A stretch of DNA of 64,000 nt from assembly GCA_964035795.1 (NCBI GenBank), contig OZ038326.1:2204916-2268915 (forward strand), written 5' to 3'. Both the position numbers and the translations under genes were made by a program. The DNA is from Pterobdella sp. o SKG-2022 (Eukaryota; Annelida; Clitellata; Hirudinida; Piscicolidae). Each line of letters begins with the position of its first letter. Within the stretch, counting starts at the first letter, position 1. The notes below the pieces were generated by a model. It had not been told where the DNA came from. It ran no database searches and was given only the letters and a program-made list of their open reading frames with translations. Below are positions 33,688 through 48,104 of this stretch, one piece after another.

Positions 33688-36600
33688 CAGTAATAGTAGT
33701 AGTAGTAGCAGTAGTAGTAGGTGATGTTTAATGATAGTGATAACAGTATATTTGTTAATGTTACTTTTTTTTACATCAAAACATCATGCTTTGTCACCAT
33801 TTATACAGATTAGTTTCACAAATGACGTTCTATTATTAGCTAATCACAGGTTATTCAATCACAGATGCACCTGAAATCAAAAATGAATCAACAGACCATA
33901 ACAACAACAATAATAGTAATAATAATAATAACAAAAATGGACATGTTTCAATCTTTTTTTCACATTCGCTATTGGTTGATAGTTATGCTTCGTTAAGCCT
34001 TCTTTGATCTTTATGTATTCGTATTTAATTATATGAATTATTTTTCAAATCCTCATTCAAACGGTTAGTTTTGCTTTTTTAAAGAACGAAACAGGGATGT
34101 GGGAGATTTTAAAATAATTTATTCAATTAATTTAAGTCTTTTATCATGCATTGTTTTGTTTAATTATTCAGGGTTTTTATTTAAATTAATCTTTGTTGAT
34201 AATTTTATATTAATATTTTCATAAATAAATTATTTATTAATGGTTACTCGGACATGTTATTGACGGTTTAGCTTGCTTATGATTATTTGTTTATGCCCGA
34301 TATTTTGCCATTTTTTTTTTCATGCACAATAGTGCATCATCATCATCATTTTTACATCATCGTCGTTCTTGTCATCTTCCTCATCATTGTTCTTGTTGTC
34401 TTCATCGTCACCTACCATCACCATCATTGTTACCATCCTTGTTGTTACCATCATCCTCATCAACATCATAAAATCTTATCGATAGCAGATATTGTGTATA
34501 TTTTTAACGGCATTTAGTCTTCGTGGCATTTTGACGAGTATACTACCGTTTGTGTAGGCATCAACCGCTGTAGTTCATGTTTTGTTATACAAATCAAGAC
34601 AGGTCTTCCTTCTCTAAAGAGTTGTATGACTAAAGGTTCACTATGTAATTAATTTAGTATATAATGATAGAACCAGTCTGTTTATTATATATATTTTCAA
34701 TACATTGTGTGTTTTGGATTGCAGTAAATGTGTTTTCAATGAAATCAACGCTGTGTGAATGTTGGTCGAATCTAATGACAAGTATTAAACTTAATCCTTT
34801 TCAATGTTCAATATACTTTTTCAATGCGTTTTCACTTGAGCTACTTCTAAAGGCCGTTTAATTTTTGATTGCAGTTGATTTTTTTTTATAATTCGTGACT
34901 AAAATCTTGTCAAAATTTCTGTTCGTAGCTTGTACATATGCTTTATTATTCTCAACAATTCGTATCAAAATATTACTTTTTCTTTATTTTTATTATCTTG
35001 TCTCAAGGGCCAACGTTATTTTCTTTCAAATAAACACAGCAGAATGGCCATTTTGTATTTTTATGCCAAATCACTGTTCAACATCACGGGGTTAATCGTG
35101 TTTCTTGTTAAACACACTCAACTGCATAATAAATGACTTGAGGAGTAATACAACGATAATAAAATGAGAATATCATTATATTGCGACGATTTTAGTAAAT
35201 CATTGAGATTCAAAGCATAATTTGAGCATTAATAATATTTAAAACTGGATAGTTTGTATCTAAAAAAACTGGTAAATAATTTTAGAAATTTTAAATCTAT
35301 TTAATAATAAACGTTTTGTTATAAAAGCGGAAAAATTTATCGCTTAAAATATAAAAAATCTCTTACTGAAGAAATTGTGCTAAAACTAGAAGCGAGTTAA
35401 AGGCTTCCAATGGATCCTGGTTTTTTTTCAAATATTTCTCAGACTCATCAAGCTTTATCATATTATATTGTTACGACGATTTTCTCGAGACCTAATTCTA
35501 AGTAGAAATCGCTGTATGCATTAATGAAGAACATGGAAATTTCATAAGATGACATGAAACGCTAATTTTTTATGGAAATTACAAAGAAGTGTTTCAGTTT
35601 TTTTCAAAATTTTAACAAATATCAAAAACAACATTATTGAGTTATTTAAATATAAAATATTAAATTAATATTCTAAACTGTTTCAAAAATAAATTAAAAT
35701 CATAGATTAAATTATAAATGATTTTGACATTAATTTCCAATCAACTGAGATTTTGGAATAAAAATTTCTCATGGAAACCTCCAAATGATGACAGGAATCT
35801 TGGAAATAAAATTCTTCATAAAGGCTTCCACCATAGCTCTTCTACAACATTCAAAACACCTTGGTGTACTATGCAATAACTAAACACGACATGAAAAAAT
35901 TTTCATTTATATATTTATCGGTTTTTATAATCTTCAAAATAGGCAGTTTCCAGATAAATTTCTTGCTTTGGAAAAAGTAAAATTTTTTAATATTTCGACT
36001 TTATCATAAATCATAAGGATTAGAAATAATTTATGATGGAGTTGAACTTATCAAAAAATTATAAATAATAAACCTATTTAGAAACTGCCTGATTTTGAAA
36101 AGTGAAAAACCAAAAAAAAATACATAAGATGCCTAAAAAAAAATTAATAAAAAATTGATAAAAAACTGGTTTAGCCAAGCTTAAAGCTTCACTATAAACC
36201 GCAGTCTAATTAGTATTAACATTATCACACTGCGGTTCTTTGATGTTTTCTCTAGTGTTGATATCTTTCACTGACTCCTTCGCCACTGTTTCTCTGCGAT
36301 ATAATTATTGTTGAGTTTGTTTTTATTATGATAAAATTATGTTTTTTTAGAGTGATATTTTTGTTATGTACTGATTAGTAATCGTAGTGAAACAAAGTTT
36401 CATGAAGATTTTACGAACAGTTTAAATAATTTCAGAATTTATTTATTTCCTTAAAAATTTGTGAATATACTATACAATAACTCCTGATACCTTCAAAAAT
36501 GCCCGATGCCTTTAACATGATAATACCTATTAGAATCTACGATAACATTATTTAAGAGTAAATGCAGTTAATACACTGCTGATAAAACTAAAGGGGATAA

Positions 36601-36933
36601 TCAAATTATCGACATATTCATTATAATCAGCACATGATAAAAATTCAATCGATATTCAATATTATCCTATATTGTAATTAACCAGTCTTTTATTTAACTA
36701 TATATTCAGTCTAAATCAATCTTATCAAAAATAACATGTTAAACTCAGGTAATTCCTTATCGTATCCTTTCTTGCCATACAGCCAGTACGTCATTTGTAA
36801 CCCTTTGCCCTGTAGCAGTTTGTTCAGTATATCACTTTTGTTTATCGCCCATAATCCTAATGATGCTGATTTAAATAGCGGTTAATATAATTTTTGTTAA
36901 TTTTTATTAATAGATGCAATGTTGAAATAGAAA
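33688..36933. other. Convergent intergenic region, sestrin to guanylate cyclase
   Basis: This is 3.2 kb of AT-rich DNA. It has a CAT/ATC trinucleotide tract at about 34330-34470 that yields a His-rich artefactual frame, and TAG/CAG units directly after the sestrin stop. Several short open frames have no family resemblance. No gene is seen. Confidence 0.5.
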
Positions 36934-39900
36934 TTAAGAAGCAAGTGGACAAGGAAACCAAAAAGTTTCAACAAAACTACAAAAATACTACCAACGAAAC
37001 ACACCCTCTCCCACACCATTAACACTCCCTTTCACCTCCAACGTCAACCCTTCTCTTCCACTATCACCAACCTCTTTCCCACACCATCAACCCTTCACCC
37101 ACCTTTACATTCATCTCCCCTCTAGCTGCAATTTCATAAGACTTATCTGATTTGATTTCTTGGTACGAAACAGAGCTCATATGAATTCTCAATGCTGCAG
37201 TGAGTGGGTGTTGGTGAGAGTCGCACTAATAATCGGCTGCGTAAATCAGACAATTAAAAAATTGATTTGTTAATTAACTTACTTATTTACTATTGCTTAT
37301 AACAAAAACATAAAATAAAAAGAAAACCTATAAAATAACTGGTCAACTAATTCATCAACCATAATTTGTTCATAACTAAGCACCAACGTTTTCCACTAGA
37401 CTCCATTTTGGCAGCCATGGTGACAGCCTCCCCAAAGAGACAGTATCTGGGCATGATGTTGCCCACAACACCAGCCACCACCGAGCCAGAATGCATCCCT
37501 GTGTGTTAGTCAACTATTTGGCACTATATAAATAAGATTTTAAAGTTTTATAAGCCAAAATTAGTGAAAATTATATTTCTTGTTGAAAGTTAATGAGACT
37601 ACAACATACCGCAGTTTAAAGATAAAAAAGAAAACTACATTTTTCTTTTTGTTCTTATCCTCGAGATTACATCATTATTGAACTTTTGTTAAATCTTCAC
37701 AAAAGAAGTAAAAACCAAATTCCATCCTTACAACAAAAACAATGACAGAATATTCACTCACCAATGCGCAGTTGAAGCTTCTGATGGGGTCGATGTCTGA
37801 TCTTGAAGGTCATCACCGCACTCAACAAGTCCAAGGATACGTTGGCAATTTCCTTGACGTGTTTGATACCATTTTTCTGCGGAACTCCACTGACCACCAT
37901 GTAGGCATCTCCTATTGTTTCGACCTATGGGATAGTGGTGGTCAATTATAGCTTGATACAGACATTCATCATAACAATACTAACAACATAGAATAAAACT
38001 ACCTCATAATCATACTATTGAATATAAAACAATGTCAAATGGCACTACCTTATATACATCGTGCTTAGAGATGATGTCGTCGAAACAAGAGTACAAGTCG
38101 TTAAGGAAATCCACAATCTGAGAAGTATTATATGGGTAACAAACACAAGTGTATATTTAACTTTTCAGAGAGATCGTATGTATTTTTTAATACTATTTAT
38201 ATATTGTTATTTTTATATAATAATGTTCTGTTTCGTGGCAAACGCAAATTCTAATTTCCAATCTATCGAGAAGAGCTAAGAAATCAAAAAAAAAAACGAA
38301 TAGATTTTGTTCTCTCAATGTCTGAGGAAAGATATGAGGAGTGTTTTTGTGTTGCTTATATATGTTAGGCTTGAATTGAAACGTTTATGTTAGAAACACA
38401 ATTATAAACACTAAGGTCCACATTTTAAGGTGTGGCTATTTTGTATTAAAAAGTTGAAGCTCACAGGCTCATTGGAATATGCATGAAACTATTATTAAGC
38501 CTGTGAAGATATTAGTGAGGCTGGGTTAATGTGTTATTGAAACTAACCTACATCATTAAGTATTAAAATTTTTTTCTTCTCACTAATTCCATCATGCGTT
38601 TCATATAAAAAAAAATAATAAACAAAACCTATCGAAATACTCTATTACCTATGGAAAACGCAGTTTTGAAGCGTTTATTTTTCATCTTCTCACTTTATAA
38701 CAATAAAAAGACTTCTCCAATAAATTTAGTCTAATACAAGACCTCTACACCTCATCTCCAACAACGCCTGAAGTACCTGCATTGGACTCGAGTCTGCCGA
38801 AATGGTGGTGAAGCCGACGATGTCTGAGAAGTAGATGGTGCATTGGTCGTACAGGCAAGGCTGTACTGATTTGCCCAGTTTCAGCTGTTCCGCTACCATA
38901 CTTCAAGTTTTATCATTTTTTTTGTTTTTATGATTATTGTTTTATAATTTTTTTTTAATGATATTTATTTTGGCATTGTTCGTTTACCGAATACACAAAC
39001 ATAGTAATTTGTATTCTTCATATAGAATATAATTATAGACGTATAGTTTATTTTAACATTGTTCACAAACTTGAAGATAACTACATGTTTCTATCATTTG
39101 ATACAAAACACATAAACTCACATGGGCAAAAGACGGTACAATAACTCGTCAGTCTTTTTCTTCTCCTCCACCAACTGTTGCGCCCTCTCCGCCACACTCT
39201 CTTCTAGGTTCCTTGAATATTTCTCCATCATCGACATTACACTGTCTAAGATACTCACGCTGTGAGATTGAGGAGTGTTGGTTGGAAAATTTTGGTTGAA
39301 AGAGTTTTGGTAGAATAATATTGAAAGAGGTGTTAGTAGAGATTTGTTAAGGAAAAATTTTGAGACAAAAGTGTTGGGCAGTATGTACTTTTTGTGTGTA
39401 GGTACAACTAAAGAAAGCTTTCATAATTGTTCAGAATTATTCAATAAAGGCCAGAGACAAACTAACTTTCCTCCAGCTGCCTTCCGTAGAACCTCTTTAA
39501 TTTTCGAAAAATTTGGCCTTTCTTCAGGGTTTTCATTCCACATTGACCTGTTATATAAAATTTTTAATATAACTCACACGGTTCAAGTTATTTTGAAAGT
39601 TGCATTTGGATAATAACCTTATTAAAGCCAAAATTGGCTTTCCGATCTCAGCTGACTCTGGCAACACTGGTCTAAAGGGAATACTTTCTCCGTTTCTGAT
39701 TCTATTTATAGCATCTGTATTATTTATAGAATTTAAAAAACATTTTTTATTTTTAAAAATTACCGTTCAAAAATTTCTTTAATTGATGTAGTTTTATACA
39801 ACTAACTTCAAGACAAATAAATATTTCTCTGTTAATACCAAAAATAGATATTCCTCCCTTTTAATCAAAGATTTAAAAGTTAATCTTAGAACATTTTTTA

Positions 39901-42900
39901 GCTCGTAATGGAACCTCCAACGTAGTATATAATTCTCGAACAACCTTTGGGAGTTATATTGGCGAAGTTGTAAGGTTCGTCTCTGGTGACTATCTCGAAG
40001 AAGATTATTGAAGCGCTGTATATATCTCCTATAGTGGGGGAATGAAGGGTAGGAAACCATTGAAAAATGTATAGGAGTTCTACTAAATTGAATTATTTGA
40101 AGATTACTGTAGTTTACGTTTGCGAGCTGGTCTAAAAAGCAAGTGTTTTTTATCGTGTGTTTCTTCTGTCGCAGCAGAACCAAAACACACATAGCGACGA
40201 CCTCACAAAATAATATTTGATTGGTTGACGACCCATAACAAAATAAATAGAAAAATTATCTATAATTGTTATTTAATAAATATTATTACCCAAATAATTA
40301 ATTTTGTTCTATTTATTTGGTTTTTTGATCGTCAAACAAACAGTTTTTAAAGAAAGTTTTGATAAATTCTCAAACAAATTTGTTTTTTAACTCAGAAAAA
40401 CTTAAAGAAAAAAACTATAAGTTTATATTTTTTAATGATTTTATGCTAGTTAATATTTTTTTATAAGTTAATATTAGTTGTTAAGTTTGTATTCGTTAAG
40501 CTCCCTTTCAAAACCTTTAGGACTTCCTTTCAAACAAGCCACATTCTCTCTCAGCAGTTCAGGCGCTGTCCACAGTTTTTCTGATTAAGTTTGATTTAAA
40601 AAACTATTTGGTGTAATAGTTTTTCTTTAGATAGATACCAAGGTTTTAAATCAAGTTTAAAACCCACTATACTTAGGTGGCTAGATTTGCTTTGATCCCA
40701 TTTAAAACTTCATATACTAAGTTCGGATGTACCCAGTATATTATGGTTATAGAAAACTTGAGTTAGTAATATACTAAAAAGTAAAGATATTTTTAGATTA
40801 TAAAATGATATAATTTTTTCACTTTTAAACATTTCGGATTCGTTTATGTGGTGGTTTTGGTTGCCAAGAAAATATGGTAGCCCATAATCTGTAATCTAAA
40901 ATAGAAAATACATAAAAATAAAAATGTCTATAGAATTTATGTGTACATTAAAAACACAAAAAACAAAGCCCAACCTTGATATTCCATCTTGAATCCACCA
41001 AGCACTTATTACTTTTGAGGTTACCATGCGAAACCAGATGACTCGAATGCAGGTAACTCATTCCTGGGTGGAAAACCAAACAAAAGATCGGGTAATATCT
41101 ATACAAGATTTCTGTATATTACTTTGTATGATATATCTATATTATATTTTTTAACGCAAACCTTTGCAGATATCAATCATGAAAGAGTTTTTGAAGGTTT
41201 TGTCCAGCTTTATAGCTTCGTTTGCCAGCACATCCTGCGTAACATAATGGAAATACTGCTCATGAACGAAGGGCTGCGGTATCGAAGTCGGTGCCCCAAG
41301 TCAACAGTTATATCTTTATTGAACTCCAATTGATTAAAAAAATTTTAACAGTCTATCACAAAAAACATTTGAATCCTAATGTAATGCGGTATTTATAAAG
41401 GGCTTTTCCTTATAAATCAAATCGCTTGCTACAAATTTAAAGTAGCGAAAACACACTGTGGAACAGGTCTACGTGGGATCGAACCCGGTAACTTTAGTTA
41501 ATTAGTCTAATGATCAACCATTGAGCTTAGAGGCCGACAATAATAAAAACGAGAAAAAGGTAGAAAATGTTTTAATAATAATTATATATGCATTTGAATA
41601 ACAGTAAGTACGATTTTAATATAAAAATAATACAAAAAACTGTAAAACTTCTTAAGAATTAAAAGTTATGAAGAATAATGAGAGAATCCAATTAGCCTAT
41701 AATAAATGAACCAGCTCAAACAGATAGGTAAAGTGCAGGATAAGCTATCCCGTGCAATATTCATTTGTCTCATATAATTGTCATATTAATGAAAACTTAC
41801 ATCACATTGCATTGTATTTAGTTATTTTGCTTTCATAGTTCATAACCCTTAGTGGTCTAGAAACTCTTGAAGTTAATGCTACTATAATCATATTCGTAAA
41901 TGATTTGATTTGATTATTCAATGAACAACGCTTAATGAAATCGACCCACACACCCACGTACAGTGAGACTGCCCTTGGAGCAGTAATGCCAAAAAGCAAA
42001 AATATTTGGAGGGTCGATACAGGCTCCTGAGAAGATATTGAGGTTTTCGTGCGCTATGTCCCTCATCTATTTGGGAGTGAAGAGTTGGAATTTTTTCATG
42101 TATTCTAATGTATGTTTTTTTTGTTTGATGTTCAGTGCCTTTTGAGGCTGGAGATGATACATTATATTTTTAGGCATTGTGGGTCTGAAGATACTACAAA
42201 AACAAATGATAAATAATAATAACGATGGTTATAATAATGCTGGAGCAACATAAGACACCTGCATGAAATACAACCAATAAAAAACCCAGAAAACAGACCT
42301 GCGTAAACTCAAGCATCACATTCCTATTCAGTTGCACATGCGACTTTTTGACTTCCTTCACAGCCACTAGAAGGCCCTTCAACACAGCCACCTTTGTAAA
42401 CACTTGCCCACCGCCTTGGCTCACTACCGAACTGTGTTATAGGAGAATTTTTGTTATGTGTGTTCTTGGATGTCCGTGTGTGTGCGTGATGGCATGTGTT
42501 TATTGTGAAGTTTATGTGATAAATTTGTGCGTGAAAAGGTTTTTGGGATGTAAATTTTTCAAGAACAGAAGTTGGTATCAAAATAGTTTGTGAAAAAATT
42601 TTCAGTAGCTTCAGTCATAGTGGTGTCCACATAAAAAAATATTAAGTATGACTAAAATAACGTCGAAGTATCTTAAAATAGTCGTTATAATTCTAGTCTC
42701 ACAAATAAACCATTATGAAAATATCTATAATTACTTTTAACACCAATCATTCAACTTTATAAAATGAGTTCAACTTACGAAAAGCTTCGTGAATCAAATA
42801 AACTCCCAAGTTTTTTTTACAATTTCAAAGTGTTTCTATTTTCAATATTTATCTTAAACTTAGAGTTTGAAGTCTATACAACACATTAATTACTGAAAAC

Positions 42901-45900
42901 CATAAAAAGTTACATGAAGCATAAAACTTCTTAAAACCCCGAGTTGGAGCTGCCTTCTGCAGGACCATGTAAAGAGTGCATCATAAGTGAATCTGAGTGC
43001 TTGCTCTGAGTTTCATCCTTTTCTTTCTTGTAGCTGCTGTTCATAGTAGACTGCGGTTTGTAGGTGCGATAACTCATCATTGGAGATAGATGACAAGGAT
43101 CTCTCGAACGTTATGAGGTTAGTGATTTTTAAAGTATAATTTACTTTTTTGTTATATAAATACTTACATAAATAATATTATATATATAAATTAATATAAC
43201 AATATAAAAATAAAAATTAATAACAACAAAAACAATAATAGTAATTCTAACAACAACAATTACAATAATAAAAGACTAGATAATAACTACACTTGATGTT
43301 AACATCTTACCGTGCTTCCGACTCTCCCCGCCTTCACCATCTCAACCTCCTCCCACCTTATCCTCCATGCACTCACCAGCAACATATTCTCAAACTTCTG
43401 TCTCCTTGTTGTATGGAAGAGAGGATGTGGGTTTGAGGTTTTGTTTTAAGCGTTGTGTGTGTTGTTGAGTTAGCGTTTTTTATTTTTTTTTGTTTTTTTT
43501 GTGAAGTTTGATTAAATTTATTTTTATTTCATTTTATCCGATATTTCTTTTTGAATTTTATTTATAGTTTAAAAAGCTTTTATTTATTCATATTTTTTGT
43601 AAGCATCCACAATATTAAATCTTATATACAGCCATTTTTTAAAGAATTGAAATCTTAAACGGTAAAAAAAGTCTTAATCCTTATTACCTATCTTTCCATT
43701 TCCCCATCTACCATAACTAAACTCCTCACATTGAAACAATACCTAGAAACAAAACAGATTATCTACTGTTAAGCAACCAGTCTGCCTACAAACTTGTATA
43801 GATGGACAAGGAGCAAAAGGATGAAAGTGACAAAAATCATTGCGAGGATAATCGTGATGATGCTAGAGTTGGATGCTGTGTGGTTAGTTGTTTCTATTGG
43901 GTTTATATCTAGTGTGGTTAGTTGCTTCTGTTGAATTTATATCTAGAGATGCCTTTATAGTTCAAATGTGGTGTAGGCTCTATAAAGCACACATCTAGCG
44001 ATTTTGGTGTTTATTTCTATACGAAAAAATATCATTTGTGTGTTTTGTGTTTATGTATTAATTAACAGTGTTTTATACTTCACTTGATTGATTTCGACTT
44101 ACGAAAAGCTTGGTGTAGTAGAGTCAAGAATGGTGTATAATTTAAATTGGTATTTATAATAAGCCAATATAGTTATCCATAATATGTTAAATGTTAATGT
44201 ACTTACACGACTCCTTAAGGCACAGCTCACCCATGAAGCCACATTTGGGTGTGTCAGGAGGAGCCTTAGAAAAGCCATAACTCGATGCAGACCACCTGGG
44301 TTCGATTCCCGTCGTCCGCAATGTCTGTTGTAGTCTCAATACATGTATGATATCGTCGGGTCTATTATGTATATAGATGAGAAAATCATATTGTATTAAT
44401 GGTTATTATCTGATATTCGGTGGTGTTTTCGGTGTATATTAGTTGGTTTGATGGTAGTTTGAGTTTGAGCTGTGTTAAGAAAGGTGAATTCATTTAAAGT
44501 ATCAAACTGGTTTTTCGATTTTCCATTTATTTCCTTCCATCTAAACATTTTTTGTAGAGGTTTTACTATTTTCAGTTTTTAATTAAAAATTAATCACAAA
44601 AATTCTAAATATTAAACTTTTTTTGAATTATTATAAAATTTCATTTTTAATACTTATAATTTTTATTGTTATTTTTAATGATATTGTTATTTTTTGTTGT
44701 TATTATCATTATTATTCTCATAAAACCACCCTCTCTTTCACCTTTGAACCCACCTACTCACCCTGCCCATACTGTCAGTGTTGAGAGCCTCAAACAGCTT
44801 CACAAAACTCCCATTGGTTGCCATGTCCAGCAGCCAATAATCAGGCTCTCTGTCGCCATTTTCGTCCAATAACACCATTCCACTCATTCCTGGGTTAAAA
44901 GATGAAGGATACTCTGATTAATTTCAATATTGAAAGTAAAGGTTGAGAAATATTGCAGAGTATGTTTTAGTAATGATGGTTACAGAAATTAGTTTGGAGA
45001 CACATTCTAAATTGAAATTCATTAAATGGATAGACTAACCTTGGAATGCCTTTCCCTTCATCTTGGCGGCAATCTTAATGCCACTTCTGATGTCAGTCCA
45101 AAAAGTGAGACTCTCGTTGATGGAGATGGCGTACAAGAGTACAGCATCATAAAGGAAAGGGGAGTATTTGTCTCCATTTGAGACCACGACGTTCCGCTGA
45201 GCGTGGTGTGAAAGTGCTTGTTAGAAAGACCACTTTCAAGTGAAATTTCTAATTTTTCAAAGATTTTATGTATTATATAAAAATGATAGAAATAAAATTT
45301 TTTATTCATATAAAGGTCAAGAGAAGCAACTAAGACGTAATAGGACATGTACGTGCATTAAAATCCAATAATGATACGCACAGAGGGGAAGGCCTTAGCG
45401 ATGTTGGACCATGGAAACTCCTTCATCCTTTTTGCCACCTCTTTCCTAAAGTCTGTCACTTGACTGTTTGACAGGGCTGCCAACGTCACCTTCAATGGCA
45501 GGTTATTAAGTTATGAAAGCTGTGGGTTTGTTTTTGAGAGACATTTTTTTTATTGTTTGTTTTCTAATTGGTATAGTATAATTAATTAAAAATACAATAA
45601 ATTTTCAAATGAAAAAAATATTTTGAAATATTTTTAATTATCATTCAACAAAAAAAATATGCTCAATAAAGCCACGTTGAATCAATCAAGTTCACAACAA
45701 AATAACATGGAAAACGCTTTCAAAGGCTTCCTTGGCGAAACTAGATTGGGATTGGTCTTTTGAATCCGCCCAGACATCGTCTGCAGCCACTATTTCCTCT
45801 TCCGGTATCATGTCTGCTGTAAAGAACACATAGTCTCCTGACGTCATAGACAGCTGTCTAGCCATCAACATTAGCTGTCTGCGCTCGTCTTTCGGCACAG

Positions 45901-47538
45901 CTAAAATGACGACTGTTGTGGGATGAAGTTGACACATGATAGACTCTTGTAGAACTCATATTTTTATACGTATTTTCTTTCAAAAATCTGATTTATACAA
46001 CTACCCTTGAAATTCTGCACTAGAAAAAATACCAGACCAAACTATCTGTAAGCAATCACCAAAAACCTGAAACTTGACAAGTGCCTACTTCGACTCTCAA
46101 GCTTAACGTTGGCCAGGTACTGTAGCATCAAATGGCGTGCAGGCTTCTTATCGAACTCTACTGAATATGATATTGTTATGTTCTTCTCTTTGAAGATCTG
46201 TGATGCATGAATGTTTGAAAGATTTAGTATATATGTATTAAAAAATATAGTTTTCAAGATAACGCTAAGAGCTATCAATGAAGACTTACACAAAGAAAAC
46301 ACATCAAAATACCTCAAATAAATACGATAAAAAATGTATTAAAAATTTTTCCAAATGAAGCACTATTAATTAATTGAAAGCAATGAAGCATGCAACATTT
46401 CTAATGGCTTTTCCAGCATCGGCCCAGAGGTAGTGGTTTGAGGAGAGAATCGAGGTGCGGGTCCATTTGAAGTATTTAAATATGTCTACCAAAAAGTTCG
46501 CCAGTTTGCTGGTTGGAGGTTTTATTTATGATTGACTAAATTTATAGATGTTTTACTATGTAGTAAAATTGTTAGTATTGAGATGAAAGAAAAATTTTTT
46601 TGAAGCAAAAACTCAGAAATCGTTATTGATATTAAAAATAATTGAAGGCCGAAATCGTTTTAAGCGGTCATCGAATAACGACCATGCAACCTGAACGGTC
46701 CCAAAGTCCTGCCAAGGGTGGTGAAAGTTTGCTTGTCATTGAAATCAGGGTCGGTAGACACCCACGAAATTATAGGTTTGTTCCAGTAAGATGCCATTTC
46801 TGCTGCCGGTCTGCAAGCTGTAGTTACAATAATTTAATTGGACAATTGAGCACTATTGAGGTTTTGCTTCACTCACCGACAGAACAGGGCGGCCCAATGA
46901 AGGCATCAACCCCCTCCTCTATCATCAACTTCAGAGCGTTTCCCACTGTCACCTTGCTTGAGCACCCGGAATCCTTAGTCACCACACTGGGGTTTTGAAT
47001 GTTTGCTTGCATTAGACTTTTGTTTATTTCTGAAACTGTTTAAACGCACACAGTTTCTGTTTTTTTATTATTAAAAAAAAATTTAGACGCAAATTCATTT
47101 ACCTTCAAGTGAAAATTAATTCTTTTGATCGCATTGGAAATTTAATGAGTTTTTGAAACTCATTCTTATCATAAAACACAATACAAACCTGAATTTGAGG
47201 TAAGGACCCAGAGTTGGATCTGAATGGACGGCTTCTATTGCCAAAGCAATGGCCGAAGCACTAGAAAGAGCGCTGAAATCTTCATAAACTGCATTCCAAG
47301 GGGCCAAAAATCCAATTCTGAAGTGCTTCTTTGGTCCTGAAAACACTTCTCTGAAGAATAGTTCTCCATTAATTAACCACGATGATTCGTTTGTGTGGGT
47401 TGGTAGTATGATAGGTGCTGAGGTGATATTTTGTGCTTGAATTGCTCTGTGAAAAATCACAGATTTTTTTTTAACTGAGTGGGCAGATATTAAATAGAAA
47501 AAATAAAAAATAAAAACAAAAACTCTAATTTTTTTCAT
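36934..47538 (-). CDS. Receptor-type (natriuretic-peptide-receptor-like) guanylate cyclase
   Basis: About 28 exons encode roughly 1,120 residues. In order: signal peptide and ANF-receptor ligand domain (first exon 47189-47538, then to about 44760; [51 protein letters not shown]); one membrane helix (about 43800-43880); kinase-homology domain (43397 to 39467; [42 protein letters not shown]); dimerisation helix (39122-39259; [19 protein letters not shown]); cyclase domain (38900 to 36934). Both metal Asp ([13 protein letters not shown]) and the guanine-selecting Glu (VETIGD) and Cys (RYCLFGE) are present. The catalytic Asn and Arg of VNTASRM are Thr and Lys (VTMAAKM). The GKG after RGEM is also missing. 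Exon edges near 45945, 43080 and 44760 are uncertain. Head to head with RRP12. Confidence 0.93.
41468..41534 (-). repeat. tRNA-like element in guanylate cyclase intron
   Basis: Read on minus, a box A-like AAGCTCAATGGTTGA is followed by a perfect box B (GGTTCGATCCC; plus coordinates 41475-41485). The ends (GGCCTCT and GTAGACC) pair only partly and the T stem is imperfect. It is a degenerate tRNA or SINE head. Confidence 0.5.
44276..44326 (+). repeat. tRNA box B remnant in guanylate cyclase intron
   Basis: GGGTTCGATTCCCG is a good tRNA T arm/box B core followed by GTCGTCCGCA, reminiscent of a tRNA 3' end. No clear box A is found at the right distance upstream. It is possibly the 3' part of a tRNA-derived SINE. 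Confidence 0.4.
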
Positions 47539-48104
47539 AATTATTCGAATAAATTAAAAGTTGAGAAGTGTGTTAATTTATATATGAAACCACTTGTTAA
47601 TTAAGATTGCTGTGGGCGATATTTGTTCCTATAACTTCATAAGTTACACAAAAAAATACTTAAATTCCATAGGAACCAGCAAAAAATAAAAGGATATATA
47701 TATTATAGGTTTTCATTAACATTTTAATTACATTATTATATTTAATTTTACGTTTGAAACTGAGATTTCTCATTACTTAAAAAAGTATACAAATCTACAA
47801 CCTCGAATAAAAAAAATTCTTATAAGGAGCTGAAATCAACATTTGATTAGCAAGAGTTTTTGCTTTCTGGAATCGTAGAACTAATATTAATTATTTTCTC
47901 GAAAAGGCTTAAGTCGACTGATTTAATTTTGTATTAAAAAAAATTTTTTTATTATTAATTGAAGTTTTAAAATGTATGTGAAATTCTCATCATATATTCA
48001 AAGCTTTTCATTCCAGGTTAACTTTACTTTTTGAAGTATTTACACTCTATGTGTAAAAGTTACACATAATTACATTTTAATATCGCAGTAAGGCGTGATT
48101 AAGA
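47539..48104. promoter_or_regulatory. Divergent promoter region, guanylate cyclase / RRP12
   Basis: 566 bp separates the two start codons. It is AT-rich with poly-A/T tracts; no canonical TATA-initiator pair or known operator could be assigned. It presumably drives a tissue-restricted receptor one way and a housekeeping ribosome-assembly factor the other. Confidence 0.4.

Noticed and set aside
34287..34517. His/Val-rich 76-residue open frame
   Set aside because: Produced by ATC/CAT trinucleotide repeats.
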